NCBI GenBank assembly: GCA_000012145.1
Contig: CP000053.1
Span: 682,001-746,000, forward strand
Direction of reading: 5' to 3'
Length of the DNA stretch: 64,000 bases
DNA from: Rickettsia felis URRWXCal2
GTDB lineage: Bacteria > Pseudomonadota > Alphaproteobacteria > Rickettsiales > Rickettsiaceae
Position numbers and translations under genes: made by a program. The notes below the pieces were generated by a model. It worked only from the letters and a program-made list of their open reading frames with translations, had not been told where the DNA came from and did no database searches. Positions 38,963 to 48,465 of this stretch are shown here, piece by piece. Every line of letters starts with the position of its first letter. The stretch's first letter is position 1.

Positions 38963-39054
38963 ATATAATGCCTAGTTATTTTTAACAAGGCATTATACAT
39001 TAATTTAATTCTTAGTCAAAAAATTATTAATATTTTTTAATAATTATCCTCCAG

Positions 39055-39216
39055 CATTGCTAACTAAAGAGAGGTGTGTCATACCGTGGCTTGTCCACGG
39101 TATCCAGAAAAATAACTAAAAATATCAATATTATTGATATTTTTAACTGGATCCCGTGAATAAATCACGGGATGACATCGAGCTTTTTATTATTATCTCT
39201 CTTTAGTTAGCAATGC
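39055..39216. repeat. Outer 20-base inverted repeat enclosing a PAL-C element
   Basis: GCATTGCTAACTAAAGAGAG on the left (about 39055-39074) is the exact complement of CTCTCTTTAGTTAGCAATGC at 39197-39216, next to the nadK stop. The PAL-C element lies between them. A related copy, CTTTAGTTAGTAATGC, sits at the end of the dehydratase gene near 56493. Confidence 0.75.
39078..39176. repeat. PAL-C palindromic element
   Basis: GTCATACCGTGGCTTGTCCA pairs with GAATAAATCACGGGATGAC. The central hairpin is aatatcaata/tattgatattt. It is contained within the outer inverted repeat. Confidence 0.88.
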
Positions 39217-39984
39217 CTATCCACCGAATTGCTCTTTAATAATTCTATCTTCTAGCGTATGGTTTTTATTAAAAAGCAGTTTGATAGGTTTATCCTTAGT
39301 AGATTTAACGGTAACATTCGTGATATTATTAAACTCTTGAAAGTCGGCAGTAGCATTTACCGGTCGTTTATTTGTATTAAGTATTTCAAATTTAATTGTA
39401 GCAGATGAAAGCAGTAAAGCACCGTGCCATCTACGCGGTCTAAAAGAGCAGATAGGGGTTAGGCATAACATGTTTGAATCAAGCGGTAAAATAGGACCGC
39501 CGGCAGATAAATTGTAAGCACTACTTCCGGCAGGCGTTGCAACTAAAGCTCCGTCTGCTACTAATTCGCTCATTCTCTCTATTCCGTTTACGTCTATTCT
39601 AAATTTAGCAGCTTGATTAGTTTTACGAAATATCGATACTTCGTTAATAGCAAGTGCAGTATATATTTGACCGCTTATATCTTCAGCTTGCATAAGAAGA
39701 GGATTTAGAATAGAAACTGTACTTTCATGTATATTTTGTAATAAATTCTTGGTATCTAAAGGATTCATTAAAAAGCCGAGACTTCCTAAATTAACTCCAT
39801 AAAAAGGGATATTAAGATTCATATAGCGGTGAATATTATGTAGTAATTCTCCATCGCCGCCTATTACGATAATTGCTTCTGCTTCCTCTATTTTACAATA
39901 ATTATAGAGTTTTTTTATTTCCTCTATAATAGCTAGATGTTTGGAATTTTGGTTATAAATTAATGCTATTTTATTTATATTCAT
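39217..39984 (-). CDS. nadK: NAD kinase
   Basis: This enzyme phosphorylates NAD to NADP. The 255-residue protein has the GGDG motif (VIGGDGELLHNIHRY, residues 42-45), YGVNLGSLGFLMNP, the conserved NEVSIFR and TPAGSSAYNLSAGGPILP, and the C-terminal beta-sandwich. The length is typical of alphaproteobacterial versions. The start is ATG 39984. Transcription runs into the inverted repeat at 39055-39216. Confidence 0.95.
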   Translation of the reverse strand: MNINKIALIYNQNSKHLAIIEEIKKLYNYCKIEEAEAIIVIGGDGELLHNIHRYMNLNIPFYGVNLGSLGFLMNPLDTKNLLQNIHESTVSILNPLLMQAEDISGQIYTALAINEVSIFRKTNQAAKFRIDVNGIERMSELVADGALVATPAGSSAYNLSAGGPILPLDSNMLCLTPICSFRPRRWHGALLLSSATIKFEILNTNKRPVNATADFQEFNNITNVTVKSTKDKPIKLLFNKNHTLEDRIIKEQFGG

Positions 39985-40070
39985 TATATGAATTTCTTTT
40001 TTAATATATAGACGGTTAACTAATAATAAGTTATAAGAATAAAGTAATAAAATAAATATTAAGTTAAATT

Positions 40071-41753
40071 ATGTCATCATTCAACATCAAAAATCATAAA
40101 AATGATCTGCTATTTGTACCGCTAGGAGGATCTAATGAAATAGGTATGAATCTTAATCTTTACCATTATAAAGGTAAATGGTTAATGATTGATTGCGGTA
40201 GCGGTTTTGCCGATGACTACTTACCTGGTGTTGATATGATAATTGCCGATAGTAGCTTTATAGAGAAATATAAAAAAGATATAGTAGGTCTGATTTTAAC
40301 TCATGCTCACGAGGATCATTTAGGCGGTGTCCAATATTTATGGAATAGCCTTAAATGTCCTATTTATACTACTACTTTCACAGCAAATTTTTTAAAGATT
40401 CGTTTAAATGAATATGATTTTGCTAAAAATATAAAAATTCACGAAGTAAAACCGGGTAGTAAAATAAATCTAGAGTCTTTTTCTTTAGAAATGGTGCCGC
40501 TCACTCACTCGGCTCCTGAAATGCAAGCAGTTATGATTCGTACAGATGCAGGTAATATTTTACATACAGGAGATTGGAAATTTGATAATGATCCGGTGCT
40601 TGGTAAAAAAGCCGATGAGGAGCTTTTAAAGTCTTATGGAGATGAAGGGGTTCTTGCACTTGTTTGTGATTCAACTAACGTATTTAATAAAGGAAGTTCA
40701 GGTTCTGAAGGCGATGTTAGAAAAAGTTTAGTAGATATTATAGCCGGCTGCCCTCAAATGGTAGTAGTTTCAACCTTTGCCTCTAATTTAGCTAGACTTG
40801 ATACAATAATTCATGCAGCAGGGCTTGCAGGTAGAAAAGTAGTCTTAACAGGTAGAAGTTTGCATCGTATGATGCTTGCTGCTCAAGAAAGCGGCTATTT
40901 CAAAGATATTGCTCCTCTAATTAGTGAACGTGATGTTAGTAGATTTAGAAGAGAAGAATTATTAGTAATTGCTACCGGTTGTCAAGGCGAACCTATGGCA
41001 GCAACTGCAAAATTGGCTAGTAATTCTCACCAATCTATAAAGCTTGCTCCTAAGGATACAATGATTTTTTCTTCAAAAATTATTCCGGGTAATGAAAAGA
41101 AAATATTCAGGCTATTTAATATATTTGTTAAAGCCGGTGTAGAAGTTATTACTGAACGTGACCATTTTGTGCATGTTTCAGGACATCCATCGATTGACGA
41201 GCTGCAAAAAATGTATTCTCTAATTAGACCGAATATTTGTATACCTGTTCACGGTGAGCCTGTACATATTCATGAACAAGTTAAGCTTGCTAAGAAAAAC
41301 GGCATAAAACAGGCAGTAGAGGTTGAAAACGGTAGTGTAGTATTGCTTGAACCTAATAATGCGAAAGTAATTTCAAAGGTTGAAAACGGTTATTTAGCTG
41401 TAGACGGTAATTATTTACTGCCCGTCGAATCTCCGATTTTCAAAGCTAGAAGACGTATGCGTGAGTCGGGTATCGTGGTAGCATCAGTAGTAATTAATAA
41501 AAAAGGGTTGCTTGTTGCAAACCCAATGCTGTCTATGCCGGGGCTGCTTGATCCGAAAGAGGATATGGCATTAGTTAACCTCATTAAAAATGATATTAAA
41601 GAACTTGTTACCATTCAAAATAAACAGGCTAAAAAAGCATTGTCGGATGAACAAGTAATCGAAGCAATAAAAGGAACAATCCGTAAAACCTTGAAACAGG
41701 AAATAAATAAATCCCCTGTAATAATAGTAAATCTTGAGAAAGCTGTGGAGTAG
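40071..41753 (+). CDS. rnj: Ribonuclease J
   Basis: This metallo-beta-lactamase/beta-CASP ribonuclease processes and degrades RNA. The 560 residues have the start LLFVPLGGSNEIGMNLNLYH, the zinc motif LTHAHEDHLGGVQYLW, LTHSAPEMQA and LHTGDWKFD. The beta-CASP region has STFASNLARLDTI and ATGCQGEP, followed by HVSGHPSIDEL and IPVHGEPVHIHEQ. A C-terminal domain follows. The start is ATG 40071. Confidence 0.93.
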   Translation: MSSFNIKNHKNDLLFVPLGGSNEIGMNLNLYHYKGKWLMIDCGSGFADDYLPGVDMIIADSSFIEKYKKDIVGLILTHAHEDHLGGVQYLWNSLKCPIYTTTFTANFLKIRLNEYDFAKNIKIHEVKPGSKINLESFSLEMVPLTHSAPEMQAVMIRTDAGNILHTGDWKFDNDPVLGKKADEELLKSYGDEGVLALVCDSTNVFNKGSSGSEGDVRKSLVDIIAGCPQMVVVSTFASNLARLDTIIHAAGLAGRKVVLTGRSLHRMMLAAQESGYFKDIAPLISERDVSRFRREELLVIATGCQGEPMAATAKLASNSHQSIKLAPKDTMIFSSKIIPGNEKKIFRLFNIFVKAGVEVITERDHFVHVSGHPSIDELQKMYSLIRPNICIPVHGEPVHIHEQVKLAKKNGIKQAVEVENGSVVLLEPNNAKVISKVENGYLAVDGNYLLPVESPIFKARRRMRESGIVVASVVINKKGLLVANPMLSMPGLLDPKEDMALVNLIKNDIKELVTIQNKQAKKALSDEQVIEAIKGTIRKTLKQEINKSPVIIVNLEKAVE

Positions 41754-41775
41754 AGGAGTTGTAGATCGTTTTTTC

Positions 41776-41872
41776 CGTCATTGCGAGGAAAAATTGAAAA
41801 TTTTGACGAAGCAATCTCAGGATATTTGACGAGATTGCCGCGTCGTTGCTAAAGCAACTCCTCGCAATGACG
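41776..41872. repeat. PAL-A palindromic element
   Basis: CGTCATTGCGAGGAAAAATT (gaaaattttga head) pairs with the gttgctaaagcaac head and CTCGCAATGACG. It lies between rnj and gpsA. Confidence 0.93.
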
Positions 41873-41907
41873 ATTTGTGTATTGCGGGGTGACAAAGAAA
41901 AAATAAA

Positions 41908-42873
41908 ATGAATAAATTTAAAAATATTGCGGTTTATGGAGGAGGGAGTTTTGGTACTAGTCTTGCTTCTTTAGCAGCACAAAACTGTAATAACGTTACT
42001 TTATTTTTACGTGACGAGGAAATAGCAAAAGAAATTTTACATAACAAAACTAATGTAAAATATTTAGGAGATATTAAATTACCTACTCATTTACAGGTTA
42101 CTACAAACTTAAGTGTAATTAAGGATTTTGAACTAATTATTATTGCAGTGCCGTCTTATGCTTTTGATGACTCAATAAAATTATTAAAAACTCACGGCAT
42201 TTCTGCAGATAATACTCTTCTAATCGCTACAAAAGGCTTTGCCCGTAATCCTACTGAACTATTTTCAGATAGGTTAAAAACTCTATTACCGCATAGCACT
42301 ACAGCGTTTTTTGCAGGTTCGAATCTAGCGAAAGAACTGGCTAAAAATTTACCTGCTTCGGCAAGTATTGCAAGTTTAGATATAGATATAGCAAATAAAA
42401 TAGCCAATAACCTAAGTTCAAAAACTTTTACGACGAATACGACAAGCGATATTGTGACCTTACAAGTAGCAGGTGCGTTGAAAAATATCTTTGCTATTAA
42501 AAGCGGAATTGATTTAGCAAAGAAGCAGGGCAAAAATGCAAGAGCAACGCTTATAGTAACTGTCTTAAAAGAAATTGCTATTTTATCGAAAGCTTTAGGC
42601 GGTACAGCGTCATCTCGATCACTTGATACAAATCTATTGTTAGAAGCGGGAGTAGTAGGCGATTTAGTGCTTACTTGTTATTCGTTAGGCTCACGTAATA
42701 CAAAATTCGGTTATGAGCTTGGAATTAGTAGCGATAAAAAAATTTTTTTACGGGAATATAAAGAGTTAGTAGAAGGACAAGAAGCATTAAAATTAGTTTT
42801 AGATTTGATAAAAAAATATGATTTACAGATGCCTATAATTTCTGAAGTGGCTAACTATGTCATTCCTGAATAG
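41908..42873 (+). CDS. gpsA: Glycerol-3-phosphate dehydrogenase [NAD(P)+]
   Basis: This enzyme makes sn-glycerol-3-phosphate from dihydroxyacetone phosphate for phospholipid synthesis. The 321 residues begin with a Rossmann motif (IAVYGGGSFGTSLASLAAQN), then IIAVPSYAF, LIATKGFARNP and AGSNLAKELAKNLPASASI. The catalytic Lys region is VAGALKNIFAIKSGIDLAKK, and the substrate-site EAGVVGDLVLTCYSLGSRNT follows. The start is ATG 41908. Confidence 0.96.
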   Translation: MNKFKNIAVYGGGSFGTSLASLAAQNCNNVTLFLRDEEIAKEILHNKTNVKYLGDIKLPTHLQVTTNLSVIKDFELIIIAVPSYAFDDSIKLLKTHGISADNTLLIATKGFARNPTELFSDRLKTLLPHSTTAFFAGSNLAKELAKNLPASASIASLDIDIANKIANNLSSKTFTTNTTSDIVTLQVAGALKNIFAIKSGIDLAKKQGKNARATLIVTVLKEIAILSKALGGTASSRSLDTNLLLEAGVVGDLVLTCYSLGSRNTKFGYELGISSDKKIFLREYKELVEGQEALKLVLDLIKKYDLQMPIISEVANYVIPE

Positions 42874-42896
42874 GTGTTTGTGTGGATTGGTTTTTT

Positions 42897-42991
42897 CGTC
42901 ATTGCGAGCGACCGTAGGGAGCACGGCAATCTCAGAACTATAGCACGAGATTGCTTCGTCGAATTACTACGTAATTCTTCTCGCAATGACG
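42897..42991. repeat. PAL-A palindromic element
   Basis: CGTCATTGCGAGCGACCGTA (gggagc head) pairs with the gaattactacgtaattc head and CTCGCAATGACGG. It is followed by the recurrent flank gtccatgcaacaa. Confidence 0.92.
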
Positions 42992-43020
42992 GAAAACCAG
43001 TCCATGCAACAATGACAGTA

Positions 43021-43479
43021 CTACAATAATCTCTTCATCTGTTCCTGCTCTAATTTCTCTTCTTTATCTAGTTTATTTAAAAATTCTTTATAAAAACCGT
43101 TTGTTATATATACAAGTTCCATTTCGGTATTTAATTCAGAAGATTCAAGTATGATTAAACATTCACCATCCTTGAAAGTAACCACTTTATCTTTTAAAAT
43201 GTTATAAAACTCTTCAAACTTATTTTTATCTATAGTTAAGATAACGGCTTCTATTACATTAAAATCATTACATATTACTAAGGCTTTAGATATAGCTTTT
43301 TCATTTGGTTCTATATAATAATTATATCCTTGCCAATAATTAGGTTCTTTATTGATGATTTTGTATTTTTTTGTTAAATCTATATTGGTAGTTTTATTTA
43401 ATTCAAGACCAAGCGGCATAGGATTAGAATAGGTATTTAAACAAAAAAATATAATTAATAAGGGTAATAGATTTTGCAT
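43021..43479 (-). CDS. Exported hypothetical protein
   Basis: The 152-residue protein has a signal peptide (MQNLLPLLIIFFCLNTYSNP, cleavage probably near residue 18). The mature part of about 130 residues has alternating beta-like segments (KYKIINKEPNYWQGYNYYIE, ALVICNDFNVIEAVILTIDK) and a charged, helical C-terminus rich in Glu and Lys. It is predicted to be periplasmic. I do not recognise the family. It is divergent from the AEC carrier gene, with about 147 AT-rich bases between them. Confidence 0.65.
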   Translation of the reverse strand: MQNLLPLLIIFFCLNTYSNPMPLGLELNKTTNIDLTKKYKIINKEPNYWQGYNYYIEPNEKAISKALVICNDFNVIEAVILTIDKNKFEEFYNILKDKVVTFKDGECLIILESSELNTEMELVYITNGFYKEFLNKLDKEEKLEQEQMKRLL

Positions 43480-43626
43480 AAATATATAATATTAAACAAC
43501 AAATCTTAAATACCATAATATTTATATTATTTCAATTAAAAGTTAATAAAATAAAAATCTTTACAAAATTTAGTGAAAAAAATAAAACCTCATATATTAT
43601 AAGTAATTATATCTTTAGCTCATTAC

Positions 43627-44556
43627 ATGATAATCTTTAGTATAGTTTTTTTTAAAACCGTTTCGGTATTATTAAGTGTAGTAATAGGATTCTTAGCAGG
43701 TAAATATTCAAATGTTGAAAGAGATAGTATCTCTTCTTTACTATTCTATTTTATATCACCTATAGTATTTTTTACGATACCTGCTAGTACAACCTTAACA
43801 CTTTCGGCATTAAGCGTTACGGTCGTAACATTTGTAATTGCAACACTCTTATCGCTTTTTTCTTATTATTTTTTTGGTAAATTTTGGCAAGATCATACAC
43901 GTAATATTATAGCTTTGTCTGCAGGTACGGCAAATGGCGGATATTTTATGTTGCCTATAGCTGCAGCACTTTTCGATGATTATACATTAAGTATTTACAT
44001 GATGGCTGTTATAGGAGTTAATATTTATGAATGTTCCGTTGGCTTTTATATTTGTATGCGAAGTTTTGCAAATACCACCGATAGTATATTAAAAGTAGTA
44101 AAATTACCGATTTTAAATGCTTTTTTCTTGGGATGTTTATTTAGTTTTTGCGGTTTTACTTTACCGGATTTTTTAGATGATTTTATATATAATATGAAAG
44201 GCTCTTTTTCGATACTCGGTATGGTAATGGTGGGCCTTGCTCTTTCATCTCTACAAAAATTTGAAGTCGATATAAAATTTACTCTTGCTACGTTTGCTGC
44301 TAAATTTTTATTCTATCCTTTGGGAGTAGGGTTATTTATCATGTTTGATCATTTTGTAACAAAATGGTATAACAATGATTACTATAATGCTCTAAAACTA
44401 CTTTCTACGGCACCACTCGCAGCAAATACTATAGTTATAGCGAATTTACAGAAATTTTATCCTGAGAAAGTTGCAGCTACCGTGTTTTTATCTTTGCTTT
44501 TTGTAGTTATATATATGCCGACAATGGTCAGTATATTTTTAAGTGACTTAAATTAA
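43627..44556 (+). CDS. AEC family transporter (auxin efflux carrier type)
   Basis: The 309-residue integral membrane protein has about ten hydrophobic segments in two five-helix halves. Landmarks are LVVIGFLAGKYSNVERDSIS-like N-terminal sequence (here VVIGFLAGKYSN), FYFISPIVFFTIPAS, AGTANGGYFMLPIAAALF, then LGMVMVGLALSSLQK and STAPLAANTIVIANLQKFYP. These match the bacterial AEC/malate-permease-like group. The substrate cannot be read from the sequence; organic acids are common in the family. It is followed 58 bases later by a hydrolase gene. Confidence 0.87.
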   Translation: MIIFSIVFFKTVSVLLSVVIGFLAGKYSNVERDSISSLLFYFISPIVFFTIPASTTLTLSALSVTVVTFVIATLLSLFSYYFFGKFWQDHTRNIIALSAGTANGGYFMLPIAAALFDDYTLSIYMMAVIGVNIYECSVGFYICMRSFANTTDSILKVVKLPILNAFFLGCLFSFCGFTLPDFLDDFIYNMKGSFSILGMVMVGLALSSLQKFEVDIKFTLATFAAKFLFYPLGVGLFIMFDHFVTKWYNNDYYNALKLLSTAPLAANTIVIANLQKFYPEKVAATVFLSLLFVVIYMPTMVSIFLSDLN

Positions 44557-44614
44557 TAACATGATGACAATGATTTTTTTAAAATTTATTCTAAATTGGT
44601 ATTAATAGGTTCAT

Positions 44615-45487
44615 ATGAAAATTAATTCAATAAAAATTGGTCCCTATATTAATTTATTACCTCTTCAATATATACCGAAACATAAAATTTCTTATGTGGA
44701 ATTCGGTGATCCTAAAAATAAAAATATAATAGTATGTGCTCACGGCTTAACTAGAAATGCTCATGATTTTGATAAAATAGCTAAAGAGTTAAGTAAAAAT
44801 TATAGAGTAATTTCAATAAATTATCCCGGCCGCAGTGATAGCGAAAATTTTAAAAAAGCTAATCATTATAATTATACTACTTATATTAAAGATACGTTAT
44901 TCTTTTTTAAAAGACTAAATATTAAAAATCCTATTTGGCTCGGTACTTCAATGGGCGGTATTATAGGTATGGTACTTGCCAGTAAATATAAAAATATTTT
45001 TAAAGCCTTAATATTAAATGATATAGGGGCATTTATCGATGCTGCTCCTTTAATTAAAATTGGAGGTTATGCTAAAAAAACGATACTCTTAGATGATTTG
45101 GCTAGTGCAAAAGAACATTTAAAACTTATTTATGCCCGAATAGGTATTAAAGATGAAGAAGATTGGGATTATTTAACAAAATATAGCGTAATTTCTACAT
45201 TTGGCGGAAAATATAAAATGAATTATGATCCTGCTATAACAAAAGGAATGAAAAATGCTAGTAACCAAGAAGATGTTAAACTATGGTCCGTACGGAATAA
45301 AATAAAATGTAGAATATTAGTAATTCATGGGATGAAATCTCAAATTTTAACAAAATCTACTGTTAAAAAGATGAAAGAAACAAAAACTTTTGATCTTTAT
45401 GAAATAAAATATGCTGGTCATGCTCCTTCCCTAATGAATCCTGAAGAAATTAACTATATCAAATCTTGGTTAGAGAAGAAGTCTTGA
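44615..45487 (+). CDS. Alpha/beta hydrolase
   Basis: This cytosolic alpha/beta-hydrolase of 290 residues has ISYVEFGDPKNKNIIVCAHG and LTRNAHDFD (oxyanion region). The nucleophile elbow is WLGTSMGGIIGMVLA (Ser112), an acid residue is expected near VIHGMKSQILT, and the catalytic His lies in YAGHAPSLMNP (about 271). A cap insertion sits around residues 140-215. The substrate is unknown. The start is ATG 44615. Confidence 0.87.
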   Translation: MKINSIKIGPYINLLPLQYIPKHKISYVEFGDPKNKNIIVCAHGLTRNAHDFDKIAKELSKNYRVISINYPGRSDSENFKKANHYNYTTYIKDTLFFFKRLNIKNPIWLGTSMGGIIGMVLASKYKNIFKALILNDIGAFIDAAPLIKIGGYAKKTILLDDLASAKEHLKLIYARIGIKDEEDWDYLTKYSVISTFGGKYKMNYDPAITKGMKNASNQEDVKLWSVRNKIKCRILVIHGMKSQILTKSTVKKMKETKTFDLYEIKYAGHAPSLMNPEEINYIKSWLEKKS

Positions 45488-45512
45488 TGTCATTTCTGCG
45501 TGGATATCAAAT

Positions 45513-45534
45513 CGTCATTGCGAGGAGCGAAGGG
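45513..45534. repeat. PAL-A fragment
   Basis: The left arm CGTCATTGCGAGGAGCGAAG is cut off by the flank ggctttgtcgcatggctctt, which leads into a PAL-B element. This is the same joint type as at 30686-30732. Confidence 0.75.
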
Positions 45535-45554
45535 CTTTGTCGCATGGCTCTTAT

Positions 45555-45671
45555 GTCATTCCTGCGAAAGCAGGAATCTAGAAAAAAAAGATATTAAATA
45601 CAACAAATTTTTGAAATTAAAAGCTCGATTTATCTCGCTTTATGATGGATTCCCGCTTCCGCGGGAATGAC
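45555..45671. repeat. PAL-B palindromic element
   Basis: GTCATTCCTGCGAAAGCAGG pairs with TTCCGCGGGAATGAC. The centre has aaattaaaagctcgatttat and ctcgctttatgatgg. Confidence 0.92.
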
Positions 45672-45706
45672 ATCGAAATCATTTAAATTAATAACAAATA
45701 ATAATT

Positions 45707-46639
45707 ATGAAAATTACTACTAAAGTACTAATAATAGGTTCAGGTCCTGCGGGTCTAAGTGCCGCTATTTATACGGCTAGAGCCGCTCTAAAACCAATAT
45801 TAATTAATGGTATGCAGCCAGGTGGGCAGCTTACAATTACCACCGATGTTGAGAATTATCCCGGATTTGCGGAAACGGTGCAAGGACCTTGGCTTATGGA
45901 ACAAATGTCTATGCAGGCTAAAAATGTCGGTACAGAAATTATTAGTGATTACGTGGAAAAAGTAGATTTATCAAAAAGACCTTTTAAAGTATTTACCGGA
46001 GCTGGGAATGAGTATGAAGCAGAAAGTATAATCATCTGTACCGGTGCGGAAGCAAAATGGCTTAGTATAGCTTCAGAGCAGGAATTTCGTGGTTTTGGTG
46101 TTTCGGCATGTGCTACTTGCGATGGTTTCTTTTTTAAGAATCAAGAAATAGTTGTAGTAGGGGGAGGAAATAGTGCAGTAGAAGAAGCTTTATACTTAAC
46201 CAATCATGCTAGCAAAGTTACTATAACACATAGAAGAGATAGTTTTAGAGCTGAGAAAATATTACAGGATCGATTATTTAAAAATCCTAAAATATCGGTA
46301 ATTTGGGATCATGTAGTAGATGAGATTGTAGGTAGCGATAAACCAAAATCCGTTACCGGAGTTAAAATTCAAAATGTCCACACGAAAGAGATTAGTTTAG
46401 TGAATTGTAGCGGTGTATTTATAGCTATCGGGCATGCACCGAATACAGGACTATTTACCGGACAAATTGCAATGGATGACGATAATTATATCATCACGAA
46501 GTCAGGTACAACTAAAACTAGCGTAGAAGGGGTTTTTGCTGCCGGTGACGTTCAGGATAAAATTTATAGACAAGCAGTAACTGCTGCAGGTAGTGGCTGT
46601 ATGGCTGCTCTTGAGGTAGAGAAATTTTTGAATAAATAA
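45707..46639 (+). CDS. trxB: Thioredoxin reductase
   Basis: This FAD-containing enzyme reduces thioredoxin with NADPH. The 310 residues have the FAD-binding start VLIIGSGPAGLSAAIYTARA, the redox motif SACATCDGFF (Cys135 and Cys138), the NADPH-binding VVVGGGNSAVEEALYL and HRRD, and the C-terminal FAD motif GVFAAGDVQDKIYRQAVTAA. The start is ATG 45707. Confidence 0.97.
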   Translation: MKITTKVLIIGSGPAGLSAAIYTARAALKPILINGMQPGGQLTITTDVENYPGFAETVQGPWLMEQMSMQAKNVGTEIISDYVEKVDLSKRPFKVFTGAGNEYEAESIIICTGAEAKWLSIASEQEFRGFGVSACATCDGFFFKNQEIVVVGGGNSAVEEALYLTNHASKVTITHRRDSFRAEKILQDRLFKNPKISVIWDHVVDEIVGSDKPKSVTGVKIQNVHTKEISLVNCSGVFIAIGHAPNTGLFTGQIAMDDDNYIITKSGTTKTSVEGVFAAGDVQDKIYRQAVTAAGSGCMAALEVEKFLNK

Positions 46640-46700
46640 TAAAATTCCTAAAAAAAAGACATAATCATATAAAAATTCATTAATTTTTCTTAATAAATTC

Positions 46701-46727
46701 TTGTATTAAAAATTATAGCAATATAAT
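46701..46727 (+). promoter_or_regulatory. Candidate promoter for the VWA gene
   Basis: A perfect -10 box TATAAT (46722-46727) has a TTGTAT 15 bases upstream. The spacing is short. The ribosome-binding site AGAGAGG follows at about 46751, before ATG 46762. Confidence 0.35.
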
Positions 46728-46761
46728 CTTTCTTTCTAATTTTATAAAATAGAGAGGAATT

Positions 46762-48300
46762 ATGCCTACACAGCACTTAACTTCAGAGAAAAAATGGGAA
46801 ATTTTTTTAAAAGCTATAGGAGCAGAAATAGGAGTTACAAAGGTAACTGATAATAAAGTTATTTTTAAAACAACTTCTAATGACTTAGAACATTTTCGTA
46901 CATTATTAGCATCCCCTGATGAATTAAAGAAGAATGTGATACATGCTTTATTTAAGGATAATAAGGAGAATATAGTAGAATCTGAATTATATAATGCGGA
47001 TACTTCAGATATAGAAATAGGAGAGTTATTTTATAAGCTAGTAGACGGTAATCTTATAACAGAGTATGGTTTGTCTAAAATTTTAGAAACAATAAGATTA
47101 GAAGCTGAATTTAATAAAGAATTATTAACTACTGAGATTCAACTCTCTTGTGGAAATCCAATAAAACATAAAATGGATGAATCCAAACTCGAGACACTAC
47201 AAGCCGTTATAAGTGATGAAAATAAATTATCAAAAATTTTAACAGGTGAAGCAACACCGGCTACAGATTATACCTATCCACCTACTGAGTTTTCTAAATT
47301 AATATCCCAAATTATTTCTCATAAAGAAAATAATAGCTTAACTTTTACTCTAAATAACGGTGCAGCAATGCAAGCCGTTCAAGCTTATAAAGTTGACGGT
47401 AAACCACCTATTATCGCTTCTAATTTAGAAGGCGGATTTATCCTTGATAAGCAGTATTTATTAAAATATTTATTTCCGATATTTAACGGTTTTGTCTGGC
47501 AGGAAGACGGTAAATTTCCTATTATGTTTTCTTCTAAAGACCCAGAATATCTAAATACTAATAATAATCATGAAATTACTTTATTAATAGATATTAGCGG
47601 TAGTATGAAATATACTTTTAGTGATTATAAAAGTAATATACAAAAGATACTAGCTTAATTAGTTGAAATCCCTAATTGGAAAATTAATATAGTTTCATTT
47701 AATGATCAATCTAGCATGGAATCTTTTTCTGATAAGGAAAACTCTCTTGAAGACATTAAGAAATATGTAGAAAATTTAAATGCTGATGGATATACAAGAT
47801 TATACGGTACTGTCAAAGATGCTTTAGAATTATTGAAAGAAAAAATAGATATACATTCTACTATTATAGTATTTACTGATGGAAAGAACGAAGGAACTGA
47901 CTGTAATACAACACAACAAGAGGTTATAGATTCTGCAATCTCTGTAATACAAAACCCTCAGTTTAATATGTATGCGGTAGGATTTGGTGAGAACTACAAT
48001 AAAGAATTTTTTGAAGAAATTGCAATGCGTGGAGGATTTACTCATATTAGTTTAAGAGATCCAAGCGGCATGAAACAGCTTGAACAATATACTGACAATA
48101 TTGAGCAAAAGGTGGTTATTTGGAAAATATTAGGAGAACAATTAAATTTAATAACACGAGTACAAGAAGGTGATGTTTTTATTGGAGATAAAGTAGATAC
48201 CGATAAAGAAATTACGTTCTCTAAAGACGGTCAACAATTCACGATTGGAGTAGAAGAAATAGGAGCATCGCCAATTCATAATGATGATTTCTCTTGCTAG
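46762..48300 (+). pseudogene. VWA-domain protein interrupted by an in-frame TAA
   Basis: The frame from ATG 46762 (MPTQHLTSEKKWEIFLKAIG) runs 298 codons to TAA 47656-47658, then stays in the same frame (LVEIPNWKINIVSFND...) to the stop at 48300. Read through, the protein would be 512 residues. The N-terminal 250 residues are unrecognised. A von Willebrand A domain follows with the MIDAS motif TLLIDISGSMKYTF, the Thr-containing LNADGYTRLYGTV and the Asp in TIIVFTDGKNEG. The stop cuts the VWA domain after its first helix, so neither half should fold as a complete domain. A second start at ATG 47716 is possible. A good ribosome-binding site precedes the gene. Confidence 0.75.
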
Positions 48301-48341
48301 TATTACAGGATAATTTTAAGATAAATTTGTAACAGTTTTTT

Positions 48342-48434
48342 CGTCATTGCGAGGAAAAACTGTAAGTTTTGACGAAGCAATCTCGTGCCATAATCCTGAG
48401 ATTGCCGTGCTCCTTTCAGTCGCTCGCAATGACG
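48342..48434. repeat. PAL-A palindromic element
   Basis: CGTCATTGCGAGGAAAAACT (gtaagttttga head) pairs with the gctcctttcagtcgc-type head and CTCGCAATGACG. It lies before the broken dehydrogenase gene. Confidence 0.92.
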
Positions 48435-48465
48435 GCTTAGTATCCAAGCAGACAATGAGGAATTT

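Noticed and set aside
42317-42326. GTTCGAATC resembling a tRNA T-loop
   Set aside because: It lies within the conserved AGSNLAKEL region of gpsA and has no acceptor or anticodon stems around it.
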